The position numbers and the translations under genes are program-made. A stretch of DNA of 64,000 nt from Kangiella taiwanensis (GTDB lineage Bacteria; Pseudomonadota; Gammaproteobacteria; Enterobacterales; Kangiellaceae), in the NCBI RefSeq assembly GCF_020005165.1, contig NZ_JAHCLT010000002.1, forward strand, positions 620,001-684,000, written 5' to 3'. Within the stretch, counting starts at the first letter, position 1, and every line of letters starts with the position of its first letter. Below, one piece after another: positions 55,801 through 64,000 of this stretch. Under the pieces are notes generated by a model. It did no database searches. It was not told the origin of the DNA and saw nothing but the letters and a program-made list of their open reading frames with translations.

Positions 55801-56848
55801 TATTTTGACCTCCGTTTGATTTTGGAGACTTATTCTTATTCACTATTTTATCCAAAGGTAAGTACGTTAAGTTGCTACTACCTTCCGTATCGATAACGAC
55901 TTTGCTTACACTGGATAGGACGCGCTCAACCGTTTCTAAGTATAGTCGTTTACGCGTGACTTCTGGTGCTAACTCATACTCTGGAAGCAGTTGCTGGAAA
56001 CGGGCAACCTCACCACGGGCTTTCTCCACCACTTGGCTTTTATAAGCTTCCGCTTCATTAATAATCCGAGCTGCCTGACCTTCTGCTTTTGGTAGTTTAT
56101 CGTTTTGATACGCTGTAGCTTCTTGAACATAACGCTTTTTATCACTGATAGAGCTGGTGACATCATCAAACGCCGGACGTACATCAATCGGTGGCTTGGA
56201 CTCCGTCATGTTGACTTCATAAATCTCTACACCCATGTTGTAAGGCTCAAGAATTTTTTCCATCTCAACCAAGGTGTCATCCATAATGCGCGTTTTATTA
56301 TCTTTCAGCACATCATCAATCAGCGACTGACCAACGGTTTGACGAATCGCAGCTTCAGCAACCTGCTCAATAGTTTTATCTTGATGATTCACATTAAATA
56401 GATAATCTTCTGGCACATCGATGCGATAAACAATCGTAAAGTCGACATCAACGATGTTCTTGTCTTTCGTCAAAATAGTACCTGAAATTTCTTTCTTTAA
56501 TTGAGTATTGACGTCTACTTTGTAAACGCGATCAATTAAGAATGGCGCCCAACCCAAACCAGGTCCAACGGTTCGATCATAAGCACCGAATCGTGTAATA
56601 ACTGCTTTTTCAGCCTCTTTTACGGTATAAAAACCTTTAAACACGTAAAACGCGACTAGAACGATAAGACCTATGATGATAAACGGTTTGCTGCTGTCAC
56701 TTTTCTTGCCATCACCACTACCACCACCAAAAATACCGCCAATCTTCTCACCGGCTTTTTTGATCATGTCATCAAGGTCATTATTATTGTTAGGGCGTTT
56801 CTTGCCCCAAGGGTCTTGATTATTATTACCCGGTTCATTCCAGGCCAT
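55793..56848 (-). CDS. hflK: HflK, SPFH subunit of the FtsH-regulating membrane complex
   Basis: 351 residues from the ATG at 56848 with GGAGAA six bases upstream; a GTG two codons earlier is possible. The N-terminal cytoplasmic region is Asn/Gly-rich (NNNQDPWGKKRPNNNNDLDD, GGIFGGGSGDGKK), then one membrane helix (about 60-78, FIIIGLIVLVAFYVFKGF), an SPFH domain and a coiled-coil C-terminus. With HflC it controls FtsH access to membrane substrates. It overlaps hflC by 8 bases. Confidence 0.94.
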   Translation of the reverse strand: MAWNEPGNNNQDPWGKKRPNNNNDLDDMIKKAGEKIGGIFGGGSGDGKKSDSSKPFIIIGLIVLVAFYVFKGFYTVKEAEKAVITRFGAYDRTVGPGLGWAPFLIDRVYKVDVNTQLKKEISGTILTKDKNIVDVDFTIVYRIDVPEDYLFNVNHQDKTIEQVAEAAIRQTVGQSLIDDVLKDNKTRIMDDTLVEMEKILEPYNMGVEIYEVNMTESKPPIDVRPAFDDVTSSISDKKRYVQEATAYQNDKLPKAEGQAARIINEAEAYKSQVVEKARGEVARFQQLLPEYELAPEVTRKRLYLETVERVLSSVSKVVIDTEGSSNLTYLPLDKIVNKNKSPKSNGGQNNE

Positions 56849-56962
56849 AGACACTTCTCCAATTACTGTTTTATTGAAATAACCACAAATAAATTAAGGG
56901 CTTACCAGCCCTACTCAATGTAACTACTTTTTCGTAACCTATTTTTTCGTAAACACATAATA

Positions 56963-58252
56963 TCATGAACTGAGCACAAACTGGTTCAAATCTTTCTCTA
57001 GCTGCCGCCCGAGGCGGATCCAGTCAGCTTGCTCAAGTCTGATATCTAAAAGCATGTCACCATTATCCGCAACACCCTCTTCTTCAATAGCTTGTAACTC
57101 ATACAGTAAACCACGCAAACGTCCTTCTTGTGGCGGTAAACGCAACTTAGCACTGAATTGCTTCTCCTCGGCCAGCTCTTCGATGGCTTCGAGAAGTAGC
57201 TCAACTCCCTGTTCCTTGATCGCTGAAGTCCAAACTCTAATTGGCAAACCTTCATCATCACGATCAATCCTAGGTTCTGCGCCCTCTATCATATCAATTT
57301 TGTTATACACTTCTAAAGTGCGGATTTCATTAGCACCGATATCAGTCAATACTTCTAACACTTGCTCAATGTTTTCATCTCGACGTTCACTCGCCGCATC
57401 AATGACGTGCAGTAAAATATCAGCTTCAACCGACTCTTCTAGCGTTGCACGGAATGCTGCCACCAGTTCATGCGGTAGATGGCGTATAAAGCCCACAGTA
57501 TCAGCCAAGATCACATCACTTCCTTTCGGTAATGATACTCGACGCAGTGTTGGGTCAAGCGTTGCGAACAACTTATCTTCGGCGAGCACTTGAGCTTCTG
57601 TCAGTAAGTTAAATAACGTCGATTTGCCAGCATTAGTGTAGCCAACGATAGATACGGTTTTAATATTGGCACGCTTACGTGAGCGACGCCCTTGTTCACG
57701 CTGACGACCGACTTTATCTAAACGTTTCTCAATGTGCTTGATACGATCTCGCACTAAACGTCTATCAGTCTCAAGTTGCGTTTCACCAGGACCACGCATA
57801 CCAATACCACCTTTTTGGCGCTCTAAGTGCGTCCACCCTCGGACCAAGCGCGTGGACAGGTGCCTTAGTTGAGCTAATTCGACTTGGAGCTTGCCCTCGA
57901 AGGTAAAAGCACGCTGCGCGAAAATGTCTAAAATCAAACCGATTCGGTCGATTACACGACACTTGGCTACCTTCTCAATATTACGTTCTTGGGAAGGAGC
58001 TAGGTTATGATTGAAAATAATAACATTCGCCTCAGTCGCTTGCTTAACGCTTTGAATCTCCTCGATCTTTCCTTTACCAATAAAGTATTTGGGATCAGGG
58101 GAGTGACGCTTGGCTGTGACAATATCCATCACTTTCAGCCCCGCGGAGCGAACAAGCTCAACGAATTCTTGTAGATCTTCTTGATTGGATTCCTGATCGA
58201 AATCTATATGAACCAAGATGGCGGATTCGCCGCCACTGTGACGGTCAAACAA
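56963..58252 (-). CDS. hflX: Ribosome-associated GTPase HflX
   Basis: 429 residues. The N-terminal HflX domain (about 10-190) includes DPKYFIGKGKIEEI, VIIFNHNLAPSQERNIEK and the RxGGIGMRGPGETQLE connector; the G domain has G1 GYTNAGKST at about 204-212, DTVGFIRHLPHELVAAF (G3) and NKID (G4). HflX splits stalled 70S ribosomes after stress. Standard place after hfq. Confidence 0.95.
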   Translation of the reverse strand: MFDRHSGGESAILVHIDFDQESNQEDLQEFVELVRSAGLKVMDIVTAKRHSPDPKYFIGKGKIEEIQSVKQATEANVIIFNHNLAPSQERNIEKVAKCRVIDRIGLILDIFAQRAFTFEGKLQVELAQLRHLSTRLVRGWTHLERQKGGIGMRGPGETQLETDRRLVRDRIKHIEKRLDKVGRQREQGRRSRKRANIKTVSIVGYTNAGKSTLFNLLTEAQVLAEDKLFATLDPTLRRVSLPKGSDVILADTVGFIRHLPHELVAAFRATLEESVEADILLHVIDAASERRDENIEQVLEVLTDIGANEIRTLEVYNKIDMIEGAEPRIDRDDEGLPIRVWTSAIKEQGVELLLEAIEELAEEKQFSAKLRLPPQEGRLRGLLYELQAIEEEGVADNGDMLLDIRLEQADWIRLGRQLEKDLNQFVLSS

Positions 58253-58296
58253 TAAACAACCTCAACAGTTGTGGTTAACTATGAAATGAATAGTGT

Positions 58297-58330
58297 AAAA
58301 CGACCCGCTGCAATACACCAGCAGGTCGTT
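58297..58330 (-). terminator. Probable terminator between hfq and hflX
   Basis: On the minus-strand RNA, ACGACCUGCUG (58329-58319) pairs with CAGCGGGUCGU (58310-58300) over 11 bp including one G-U pair, with an 8-base loop, followed by UUUU. The wobble pair exists only on the minus strand, which fits a function there. It may be partial, since hflX follows. Confidence 0.55.
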
Positions 58331-58365
58331 GTATCAGAATATGAATGGTAGGTTTTGTGTGGGGT

Positions 58366-58722
58366 TTACAGACCGCCCATTGGGCCACCGGTATAACCAC
58401 CGCCACCACTGCCGCTGGACATAGGACCACCCATGCCACCACCAGGACCGCCCATACCCCCTTGGCTACCCTGATCATCACGCTGGCCGCCGTTTTCATT
58501 ATTTTGGTAATGACCACGAACGTTACGAATCGGTACGACCGTCGAAATCGCGTGCTTGTAAACCATCTGGCTTACCGTGTTTTTAAGTAAAATGACAAAC
58601 TGGTCAAAAGACTCGATCTGACCTTGTAGCTTTATGCCATTTACTAAGTAAATCGATACGGGAACTTTCTCTCTTCTAAGTGCGTTCAAGAAAGGGTCTT
58701 GTAGTGATTGCCCTTTTGACAT
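58366..58722 (-). CDS. hfq: RNA chaperone Hfq with a Gly-rich tail
   Basis: 118 residues from the ATG at 58722, preceded by GGAGAG; eight further codons upstream are not needed. The Sm core (about 5-68) has [35 protein letters not shown] with the distal/proximal face residues and the Sm2 motif YKHAIST. The C-terminal tail (about 75-118) is almost wholly Gly with Met, Pro and Ser ([20 protein letters not shown]). It matches small RNAs to mRNAs. Between miaA and hflX as usual. Confidence 0.96.
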   Translation of the reverse strand: MSKGQSLQDPFLNALRREKVPVSIYLVNGIKLQGQIESFDQFVILLKNTVSQMVYKHAISTVVPIRNVRGHYQNNENGGQRDDQGSQGGMGGPGGGMGGPMSSGSGGGGYTGGPMGGL

Positions 58723-58902
58723 TGCTCTCTCCTGTTCTTTATTCATTTATGTTTATTCGATTAGCTTTTTTTATGCAAAAACTCTTCTCAAACTAATCGC
58801 TTCTTTTATTACTTCTACAAATCAAATTGGAACGAATTCCAAGTGAAAGTGTACATCATTTAATCAGGCGGATCGAGGTATATCAATAAGATATGCGCTG
58901 TT

Positions 58903-59847
58903 TTAGCCCAATTTTAATAATTGCGTCACGTCCTGATAAATCTCAGATGGGTTCCTCTGAGACTCAACCCAGTGTAGGTCAGACCAACTTCTGAGCCAAG
59001 TAAATTGACGCTTTGCAAGTTGACGCGTTGCAATAATTCCACGCTCAATCGCTTCGTCCAGAGTTATCTCCCCCTCTAAATGTTGCCACATTTGTCGGTA
59101 TCCTACTGAACGAATAGCGGGTAAATCACTGCTCAAATCACCTCTATTGTGCAAAGCTTTGACTTCATCCAAGAACCCTTGTTCCATCATTAAGTGGAAC
59201 CGTGTCTCAATTCTTTGATGTAAAAAGGTTCTGTCCTCTGGGGCAACTGCAATTTGCGTCACCTGGTAAGGAAACTCTTCTTGTTGCTGTTCGAAGTGCA
59301 ACTGCGACAAAGACTTACCCGTGATTTGATACACTTCAAGCGCTCGCAAAGTCCTTTGCGGGTCGTTTTCATGTATTCGCTGGGCCGAGTCAGGATCCAC
59401 CATGGCTAACTCTTGATGCAAACTTTGCAGGCCTTCAGAATCCAACCGACGCTGCAGTTGCTGACGCACTTGTGGATCAGAGTCAGGCAGATTATTCATT
59501 CCTTCTAGTAACGCCTTGTAATAGAGCATGGTGCCACCAACCAAAAGAGGCGTGCGGCCCTGTTCAACTATATTGGCCATCTCACGCAAGGCATCGTCCC
59601 TAAACTGTGCCGCTGAATAAGGTTCACTTGGGTCACAAATATCAATTAAACGATGCGGCGCTAGTGCTAACTCTTCTGCTGTAGGTTTTGCGGAACCAAT
59701 ATCCAAGCCTCGATAAACCATCGCTGAGTCAACGCTAATAATGTCACACTGATGCTCTTGGACCAATCGCATGGCAAGATCGGTTTTGCCTGAGGCGGTC
59801 GGCCCCATAATAAATATTGCTTTGGGTTTATTTGGTGCTATTGGCAT
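58903..59847 (-). CDS. miaA: tRNA dimethylallyltransferase
   Basis: 314 residues. P-loop [14 protein letters not shown] at the start, [34 protein letters not shown] and [16 protein letters not shown] are the standard family segments. It adds the dimethylallyl group to A37 of tRNAs that read UNN codons. Between mutL and hfq, 19 bases after mutL. Confidence 0.95.
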   Translation of the reverse strand: MPIAPNKPKAIFIMGPTASGKTDLAMRLVQEHQCDIISVDSAMVYRGLDIGSAKPTAEELALAPHRLIDICDPSEPYSAAQFRDDALREMANIVEQGRTPLLVGGTMLYYKALLEGMNNLPDSDPQVRQQLQRRLDSEGLQSLHQELAMVDPDSAQRIHENDPQRTLRALEVYQITGKSLSQLHFEQQQEEFPYQVTQIAVAPEDRTFLHQRIETRFHLMMEQGFLDEVKALHNRGDLSSDLPAIRSVGYRQMWQHLEGEITLDEAIERGIIATRQLAKRQFTWLRSWSDLHWVESQRNPSEIYQDVTQLLKLG

Positions 59848-59866
59848 ATCGAATATCGGTAAGGCC

Positions 59867-61684
59867 TTAACCTATGTGTCTTGGTGTGGTGGCCTGAACT
59901 GTTAACCAGGCTCCAATGTCACTGCCTGACAATTCATGACAGTAATCGGACTGGCGCCACCTTAACGGCTGTAATAGTTCTAACCAAGCGCAGCTTGGCT
60001 CCGGCTTCCAGTAATCAGGAAGCGAATCTAATAACTGTGATTGCAATTCTTCAAGACTGGATAGTGAAGCCTGTTGAGACTCCTTATACAGCAAATCTTG
60101 TGTTAGTTGCGAGATGTCAAAGTGCATGACCGATGCAGGTATTTTGCGCAACGCAACCGACTTAGGCCCCGTCAGATTCAAATCAAATCCTAAGTTAGTC
60201 CAAAGTTGAATAAACTCATCGGACACTTCATCCACAGGTATCCCTAGTCTTTGTGGAATTAATAACGGTTTCTGCTTAACCACACCGTTTTGCCATTCCT
60301 GCTTTAGTAAATGAGCGGTGTAGTTCAGCCAAAAACGTTTAATGTCCAAAATCACCAGGCGCTCGTTTTCGGGCTGCATTAAATATTGCTCGTTTACTAC
60401 AATAAAATTGCCGGCCTTATTCGACGCTTGTGATGATGATCTCGGTGCATAAGACTGGTAGTGGCTTTCACGCACATGCGACTGTCGCGAGGATTGTGGC
60501 GGTTGTAACTCAGCATTAGAGTCGACAGAAATCCCCGCCTCTAATCTGGGATGGTAATACTCGTCTTTAAGTCTGGACTTTTGTGTTTCTGCTGAAGTGA
60601 AGTGACTCGGCGCAGGTTCATAAGCCCTACTCACTTCCTCTACATGTGACAAATCATCAGCCGATAGTACCTCGTTTTGGGGCTGCAAAGCTTCTGCAAC
60701 TGCTCGCGATATAAAATCATGCACTTGTCTGGCATCAGAAAAACGAACTTCGTGCTTGGTTGGATGAACATTAACATCCACCTGCTCCGCGTCTAACTCA
60801 AGATACAATACATACGCAGGCACGCGGCCCGTAGGTAACAAATCTTGATAGGACTGTCTGATAGCATGATTCAAAGTGCGATCTCGAACCGCTCGACCAT
60901 TAACGAAAACATATTGGCTTAAGTTGGAGTTTTGATGATGCTCAGGGCGTGATAACCAGCCCCATAACCGTAAACTATCGATACGAGTATCAAGATGTAA
61001 TGCCTGGCTAAGAAAGCGGTTACTGACAATCGAGCCAATGCGTTGTTTTTGTTGCTCTGGGGACTGTGCCGCTGGGATGCGTTTTGTCACCTTACCATTA
61101 TGTTTCAATGTAAAAGCGACCTGTGAGGACGCCAATGCAACTCGTTTCAAGGTTTCTTCGATATGCACATACTCGGTGCGTTCTGCGCGTAAAAATTTCT
61201 GCCTCGCTGGCGTATTGAAGAACAGATCTCTGACTTCAACGATAGTGCCAACGGGCATCGGACGAGGCTGAAGCTCAACCGCCATATCCTGCCCCTGAGC
61301 AATCGCAGACCAGCCGGCAGCATCACTAGCGCTGTTGGAAGCTTTAGAGCTCAAACTCAAGCGAGCTACTGAACTGATACTCGCCAACGCCTCACCTCGA
61401 AAGCCAAGGGTGTGAATCGCTTTAAGATCATCGGTGTATTGAATTTTACTGGTGGCGTGCCTCGCCAACGCAAGCTCAAGCTGATCACGTTCAATCCCAT
61501 GCCCGTCGTCAGTAATGCGAATCAAGCGAGTGCCACCTCGCTCAATATCCAGCTGTATTCGCGTCGCCCCAGCATCCACAGCATTTTCCAACAACTCTTT
61601 GACCACAGATGAAGGACGCTCGACAACTTCACCAGCAGCAATTTGGTTAGCTAACAACGGAGATAGCTTCTTAATTTGCATCAC
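59867..61684 (-). CDS. mutL: DNA mismatch repair protein MutL
   Basis: 605 residues. GHKL ATPase N-terminus: [45 protein letters not shown] and [12 protein letters not shown], then [21 protein letters not shown] low-conservation linker (about 330-420) precedes the C-terminal dimerisation domain. The endonuclease motif DQHAxxERI of MutH-independent MutL proteins is absent, so, as in E. coli, a separate MutH is implied (not in this window). Followed by miaA. Confidence 0.95.
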   Translation of the reverse strand: MMQIKKLSPLLANQIAAGEVVERPSSVVKELLENAVDAGATRIQLDIERGGTRLIRITDDGHGIERDQLELALARHATSKIQYTDDLKAIHTLGFRGEALASISSVARLSLSSKASNSASDAAGWSAIAQGQDMAVELQPRPMPVGTIVEVRDLFFNTPARQKFLRAERTEYVHIEETLKRVALASSQVAFTLKHNGKVTKRIPAAQSPEQQKQRIGSIVSNRFLSQALHLDTRIDSLRLWGWLSRPEHHQNSNLSQYVFVNGRAVRDRTLNHAIRQSYQDLLPTGRVPAYVLYLELDAEQVDVNVHPTKHEVRFSDARQVHDFISRAVAEALQPQNEVLSADDLSHVEEVSRAYEPAPSHFTSAETQKSRLKDEYYHPRLEAGISVDSNAELQPPQSSRQSHVRESHYQSYAPRSSSQASNKAGNFIVVNEQYLMQPENERLVILDIKRFWLNYTAHLLKQEWQNGVVKQKPLLIPQRLGIPVDEVSDEFIQLWTNLGFDLNLTGPKSVALRKIPASVMHFDISQLTQDLLYKESQQASLSSLEELQSQLLDSLPDYWKPEPSCAWLELLQPLRWRQSDYCHELSGSDIGAWLTVQATTPRHIG

Positions 61685-61701
61685 AAAGATTAACGCTCAG
61701 A

Positions 61702-63018
61702 CTAGCTGCGTGGGATGACTAACTTTTGACCAATACGCACGGTATTTGAAGTCATTTTGTTAGCTTTTTTAATTTCATTCACGCTGGTATTAAAACGTTT
61801 AGCGACTTTAATCAAACTATCGCCACGCTTGACGTGATAAATATTTTTTCGATACAGACTGGCAAATTTCGTACCGTCGGGCGCATGCTGCTTAAAGTAA
61901 CCAACAATACCATCTTTAACAGCGCCAGCTAACTTTCGACGGTAAGATGAGGTTTTCAGCAAACGCTCTTCGCCTGGGTTTGAAATAAAACCTGACTCAA
62001 CCAAAATAGAAGGAATGTCGGGGTTTTTGAGCACCAACAACGAGTTTTCTTCGACATAGTTTTTATGCATTTTTGGCGCGACACGCTTCATTGCTGAGTG
62101 CACTTCTCTACCAACCTTAAAACTCTCAGCAATCGAACTCTCCATCTGCAAGTCAAGTAACACCGAGCGAACTGAGTTGTCGTATTCAGACAGCATCACC
62201 GTGCTATCAACACCACCCAGCAGTTCAGATTTCTCTTCCTGCAGCTTCATCCAGCGCGCCACCTCAGATTTAGCGCCATATAAATTTAGCACCCAAACTG
62301 ACGCGCCTTTCGCGTGTGGACTTTTAAATCCATCGGCGTGGACAGAAACAAATAAATCGGCCCGATGCTTGCGAGCAATATCAGTCCGTTGACGGTGTGG
62401 AATATAGTAGTCCCCTTTTCGAACCATGACCGCTTTTAGCCCATCCACTGCATTAATCGCCGATACAAGTTCTTTAGACAACATCAACACAATATCTTTT
62501 TCTCGGGTGCCACTAGGCCCCATCGCGCCAGGGTCTTCACCACCGTGTCCCGCATCAACGGCAATCACAATGTCTCGGTCAGCACCGGTCGCTGACTCTG
62601 GTGGCTTAATCACTTCACGCTTCTCGTCCACTAAGTCTATGACCAGACGATCACCGTATTCTTGATAGGGTTTTAGAGAGAAGCTTTTAGGCTCTGCGCT
62701 TTTGGTAAGATCTAATACCAAACGCAACACACCTTCTTTCGGTGGTTTGCTTTGACGAACCCGTTTAACCAGATCACTTTTAATCTCAAGCTGGCTTAGA
62801 TCAACGGATACGCGAGATTCGGGGATATCAACAACAATTCGGTCAGGATTTTTTAAGACAGTCAGTTCATGCTCAACGGGTGATGTTAAGTCAAAAACCA
62901 CACGCGTCGATTCAGGAGATTGCCAAAACCTCATGCTTTTGATCACTGCAGCTTGAGCTGCAAAGCCAAACATTAAGGTCGCGGCAAGTAATGTTCTGGT
63001 CAGTTTCGTTTTTATCAT
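61702..63018 (-). CDS. amiB: N-acetylmuramoyl-L-alanine amidase AmiB-type, with LysM
   Basis: 438 residues from the ATG at 63018 (a GTG two codons earlier is possible). Signal peptide (about 1-23), AMIN domain (about 24-130, VVFDLTSPVEHEL), Amidase_3 catalytic domain (about 148-375, IAVDAGHGGEDPGAMG, SVHADGF and SILVESGFISNPGEE), and one C-terminal LysM (about 392-436, HVKRGDSLIKVAKRF). It cleaves septal peptidoglycan during daughter-cell separation, normally activated by EnvC/NlpD-type factors. Between tsaE and mutL. Confidence 0.94.
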   Translation of the reverse strand: MIKTKLTRTLLAATLMFGFAAQAAVIKSMRFWQSPESTRVVFDLTSPVEHELTVLKNPDRIVVDIPESRVSVDLSQLEIKSDLVKRVRQSKPPKEGVLRLVLDLTKSAEPKSFSLKPYQEYGDRLVIDLVDEKREVIKPPESATGADRDIVIAVDAGHGGEDPGAMGPSGTREKDIVLMLSKELVSAINAVDGLKAVMVRKGDYYIPHRQRTDIARKHRADLFVSVHADGFKSPHAKGASVWVLNLYGAKSEVARWMKLQEEKSELLGGVDSTVMLSEYDNSVRSVLLDLQMESSIAESFKVGREVHSAMKRVAPKMHKNYVEENSLLVLKNPDIPSILVESGFISNPGEERLLKTSSYRRKLAGAVKDGIVGYFKQHAPDGTKFASLYRKNIYHVKRGDSLIKVAKRFNTSVNEIKKANKMTSNTVRIGQKLVIPRS

Positions 63019-63073
63019 TGTCACTTTGCAGTTACTGCTCCATTTGATTTTGGCACAAAATAGCGCGCCTTGG

Positions 63074-63574
63074 CTAGTCTTCGGCCAGTATTTGCCGGAT
63101 TTTTTGCGCTATATCTTGGCCTAGCGCTACATCACTAAACATAAAGTCGGCTTTACGCCCACGGTCCATATACTCAAGTCCAATCACTAAGTCTGCTTCA
63201 GGGATCATGCCCTCACCCTTATCAGGCCATTCGAATATCAGTAGCGCATCATCGTCGTGATATTCACGAATTCCAATAAACTCCAGTTCTTCGGGATCAG
63301 CCAAGCGATACAAATCAAAATGATACACCGCCTTACTCTGCAGATTGTAGGGTTCAACCAGCGTATAAGTAGGGCTCTTCACGGCACCTTGATGCCCCAT
63401 TCCTTGTAGCAAGCCTCGAACAAATGTTGTTTTGCCAGCCCCTAAATCACCATACATATAAATGACAAATGGTAGGGGTAACAGTTCCGATAAGGCTAAA
63501 CCTAAAGCAACGGTTTCATGCTCATTGGTTAATAAAAAGCTTAAACGCGGCTTGTCACATACCTTAGTTTCCAA
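63074..63574 (-). CDS. tsaE: tRNA threonylcarbamoyladenosine biosynthesis ATPase TsaE
   Basis: 166 residues, slightly longer than E. coli TsaE. Walker A YMYGDLGAGKTTFVRGLLQ, the switch SPTYTLVEPY, HFDLYRL and LIFEWPDKGEGM are the diagnostic segments. It assists TsaB/TsaD in making t6A37. It follows nnr with a 14-base gap. Confidence 0.95.
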   Translation of the reverse strand: METKVCDKPRLSFLLTNEHETVALGLALSELLPLPFVIYMYGDLGAGKTTFVRGLLQGMGHQGAVKSPTYTLVEPYNLQSKAVYHFDLYRLADPEELEFIGIREYHDDDALLIFEWPDKGEGMIPEADLVIGLEYMDRGRKADFMFSDVALGQDIAQKIRQILAED

Positions 63575-63588
63575 TGGTTATCCCCCAA

Positions 63589-64000
63589 TTAGTGTTCCAG
63601 TTGATTGATCCAAACATTGAGTGCTTCAATCACTTCAGAGGCCACAACACCGCGACGTCGGTTTCCAGCTGCAACTATCGCCGCCTCGTAATGTAACTCA
63701 GTAGCAAGCAGCGCAGCACCCATTGGCTCCGCTCCTTGCGCGATGAAACTGGTAATGAGTCCTGTTAGAACATCACCCAAACCTGCCGTCATCATGGCAG
63801 CACTGGCTCCAGCCATCACAAAAGTCTGCTCACCATCGCTAATCACGGTCCCAGCACCTTTAAGCACACAAATTGCCTGATACTTTTTTGCTAATTGTCG
63901 AGCGACTTTCAGACGATTGTGCTCAATATAAGCTGTATCTACGCTTAACTGCGGCTCAATTCGACCAGACGACAGCACGTCATCTTGCTGTGCGTTAAGT
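63589..64000 (-). CDS. nnr: NAD(P)H-hydrate repair enzyme Nnr, C-terminal (dehydratase) part, cut by window edge
   Basis: 137 codons visible, open at base 64000; only the C-terminus of the ADP-dependent NAD(P)HX dehydratase domain is present. LSSGRIEPQLS, CVLKGAGTVISDG, and the signature MTAGLGDVLTGLITSFIAQG are recognised; the preceding strand GASAA replaces the more usual GNPG-type loop. It repairs hydrated nicotinamide cofactors. The order nnr-tsaE-amiB-mutL-miaA-hfq is standard in gammaproteobacteria. Confidence 0.9.
   Translation of the reverse strand, partial: LNAQQDDVLSSGRIEPQLSVDTAYIEHNRLKVARQLAKKYQAICVLKGAGTVISDGEQTFVMAGASAAMMTAGLGDVLTGLITSFIAQGAEPMGAALLATELHYEAAIVAAGNRRRGVVASEVIEALNVWINQLEH

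Noticed and set aside
57054-57593. 179-codon open frame on the plus strand inside hflX
   Set aside because: Antisense shadow of a well-conserved gene; Ser-rich low-complexity product, no ribosome site.

Overview
The window reads as chromosome of a marine gammaproteobacterium, most probably Kangiella or a close relative. This rests on three things: the gene order around miaA-hfq-hflX-hflKC-purA, rnr-rlmB, rpsF-rpsR-rplI and dnaB-alr; a moderately AT-rich composition by eye; and an arginine cluster of the xanthomonad/Kangiella type. The genus is an inference from memory, not a search result. No rRNA, tRNA, CRISPR array, prophage or transposase was seen.

Layout. 1-7.6 kb: envelope and housekeeping genes (DUF2333 fragment, PCuAC copper chaperone, FAH-family hydrolase, MBL hydrolase, phospholipase PldA, large M16 peptidase, SRPBCC protein). 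7.6-10.5 kb: three tandem paralogues of a membrane-anchored Sel1-like protein, then dusA and htpX. 12.7-16.4 kb: a tight operon dnaB-alr-yjbQ-PepSY protein-small membrane protein. 16.6-21.7 kb: a plus-strand packet of accessory genes that separates dnaB from rplI-rpsR-rpsF and ends with an AraC-type regulator and an amidohydrolase. 23.1-29.6 kb: the threonine operon with its leader peptide, then asnC/asnA. 29.7-33.3 kb: an Nramp-fold transporter with the 5-oxoprolinase genes pxpABC. 33.3-38.5 kb: rlmB, rnr, a small lipoprotein and hldE. 38.6-45.8 kb: the arginine operon with a long leader. 45.9-53 kb: choice-of-anchor I lipoprotein, S10 peptidase, efpL, katA, DUF418 protein. 53.1-64 kb: purA-yjeT-hflC-hflK-hflX-hfq-miaA-mutL-amiB-tsaE-nnr, all on the minus strand.

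The strongest discovery is in front of the arginine operon. A short leader ORF carries the run Arg-Arg-Arg-Ser-Arg. It is followed by two mutually exclusive hairpins and a Rho-independent terminator 50 nt before argF'. The four segments (1:2, 3:4 and the alternative 2:3) have the classical trp/his-type layout, so the whole six-gene operon appears to be controlled by arginine-codon attenuation. The enzymes themselves belong to the N-acetylcitrulline route (AOTCase ArgF', bifunctional NAGS/K). The threonine operon has a parallel leader with seven consecutive Thr codons. Other items worth checking: an Nramp-fold protein lacking the canonical metal ligands inside a 5-oxoproline gene cluster, a 21-bp-spaced direct repeat that looks like the operator of the AraC-type regulator, the paralogue triplet whose members each keep exactly two cysteines at matching places, and a 34-residue membrane protein at the end of the dnaB operon.
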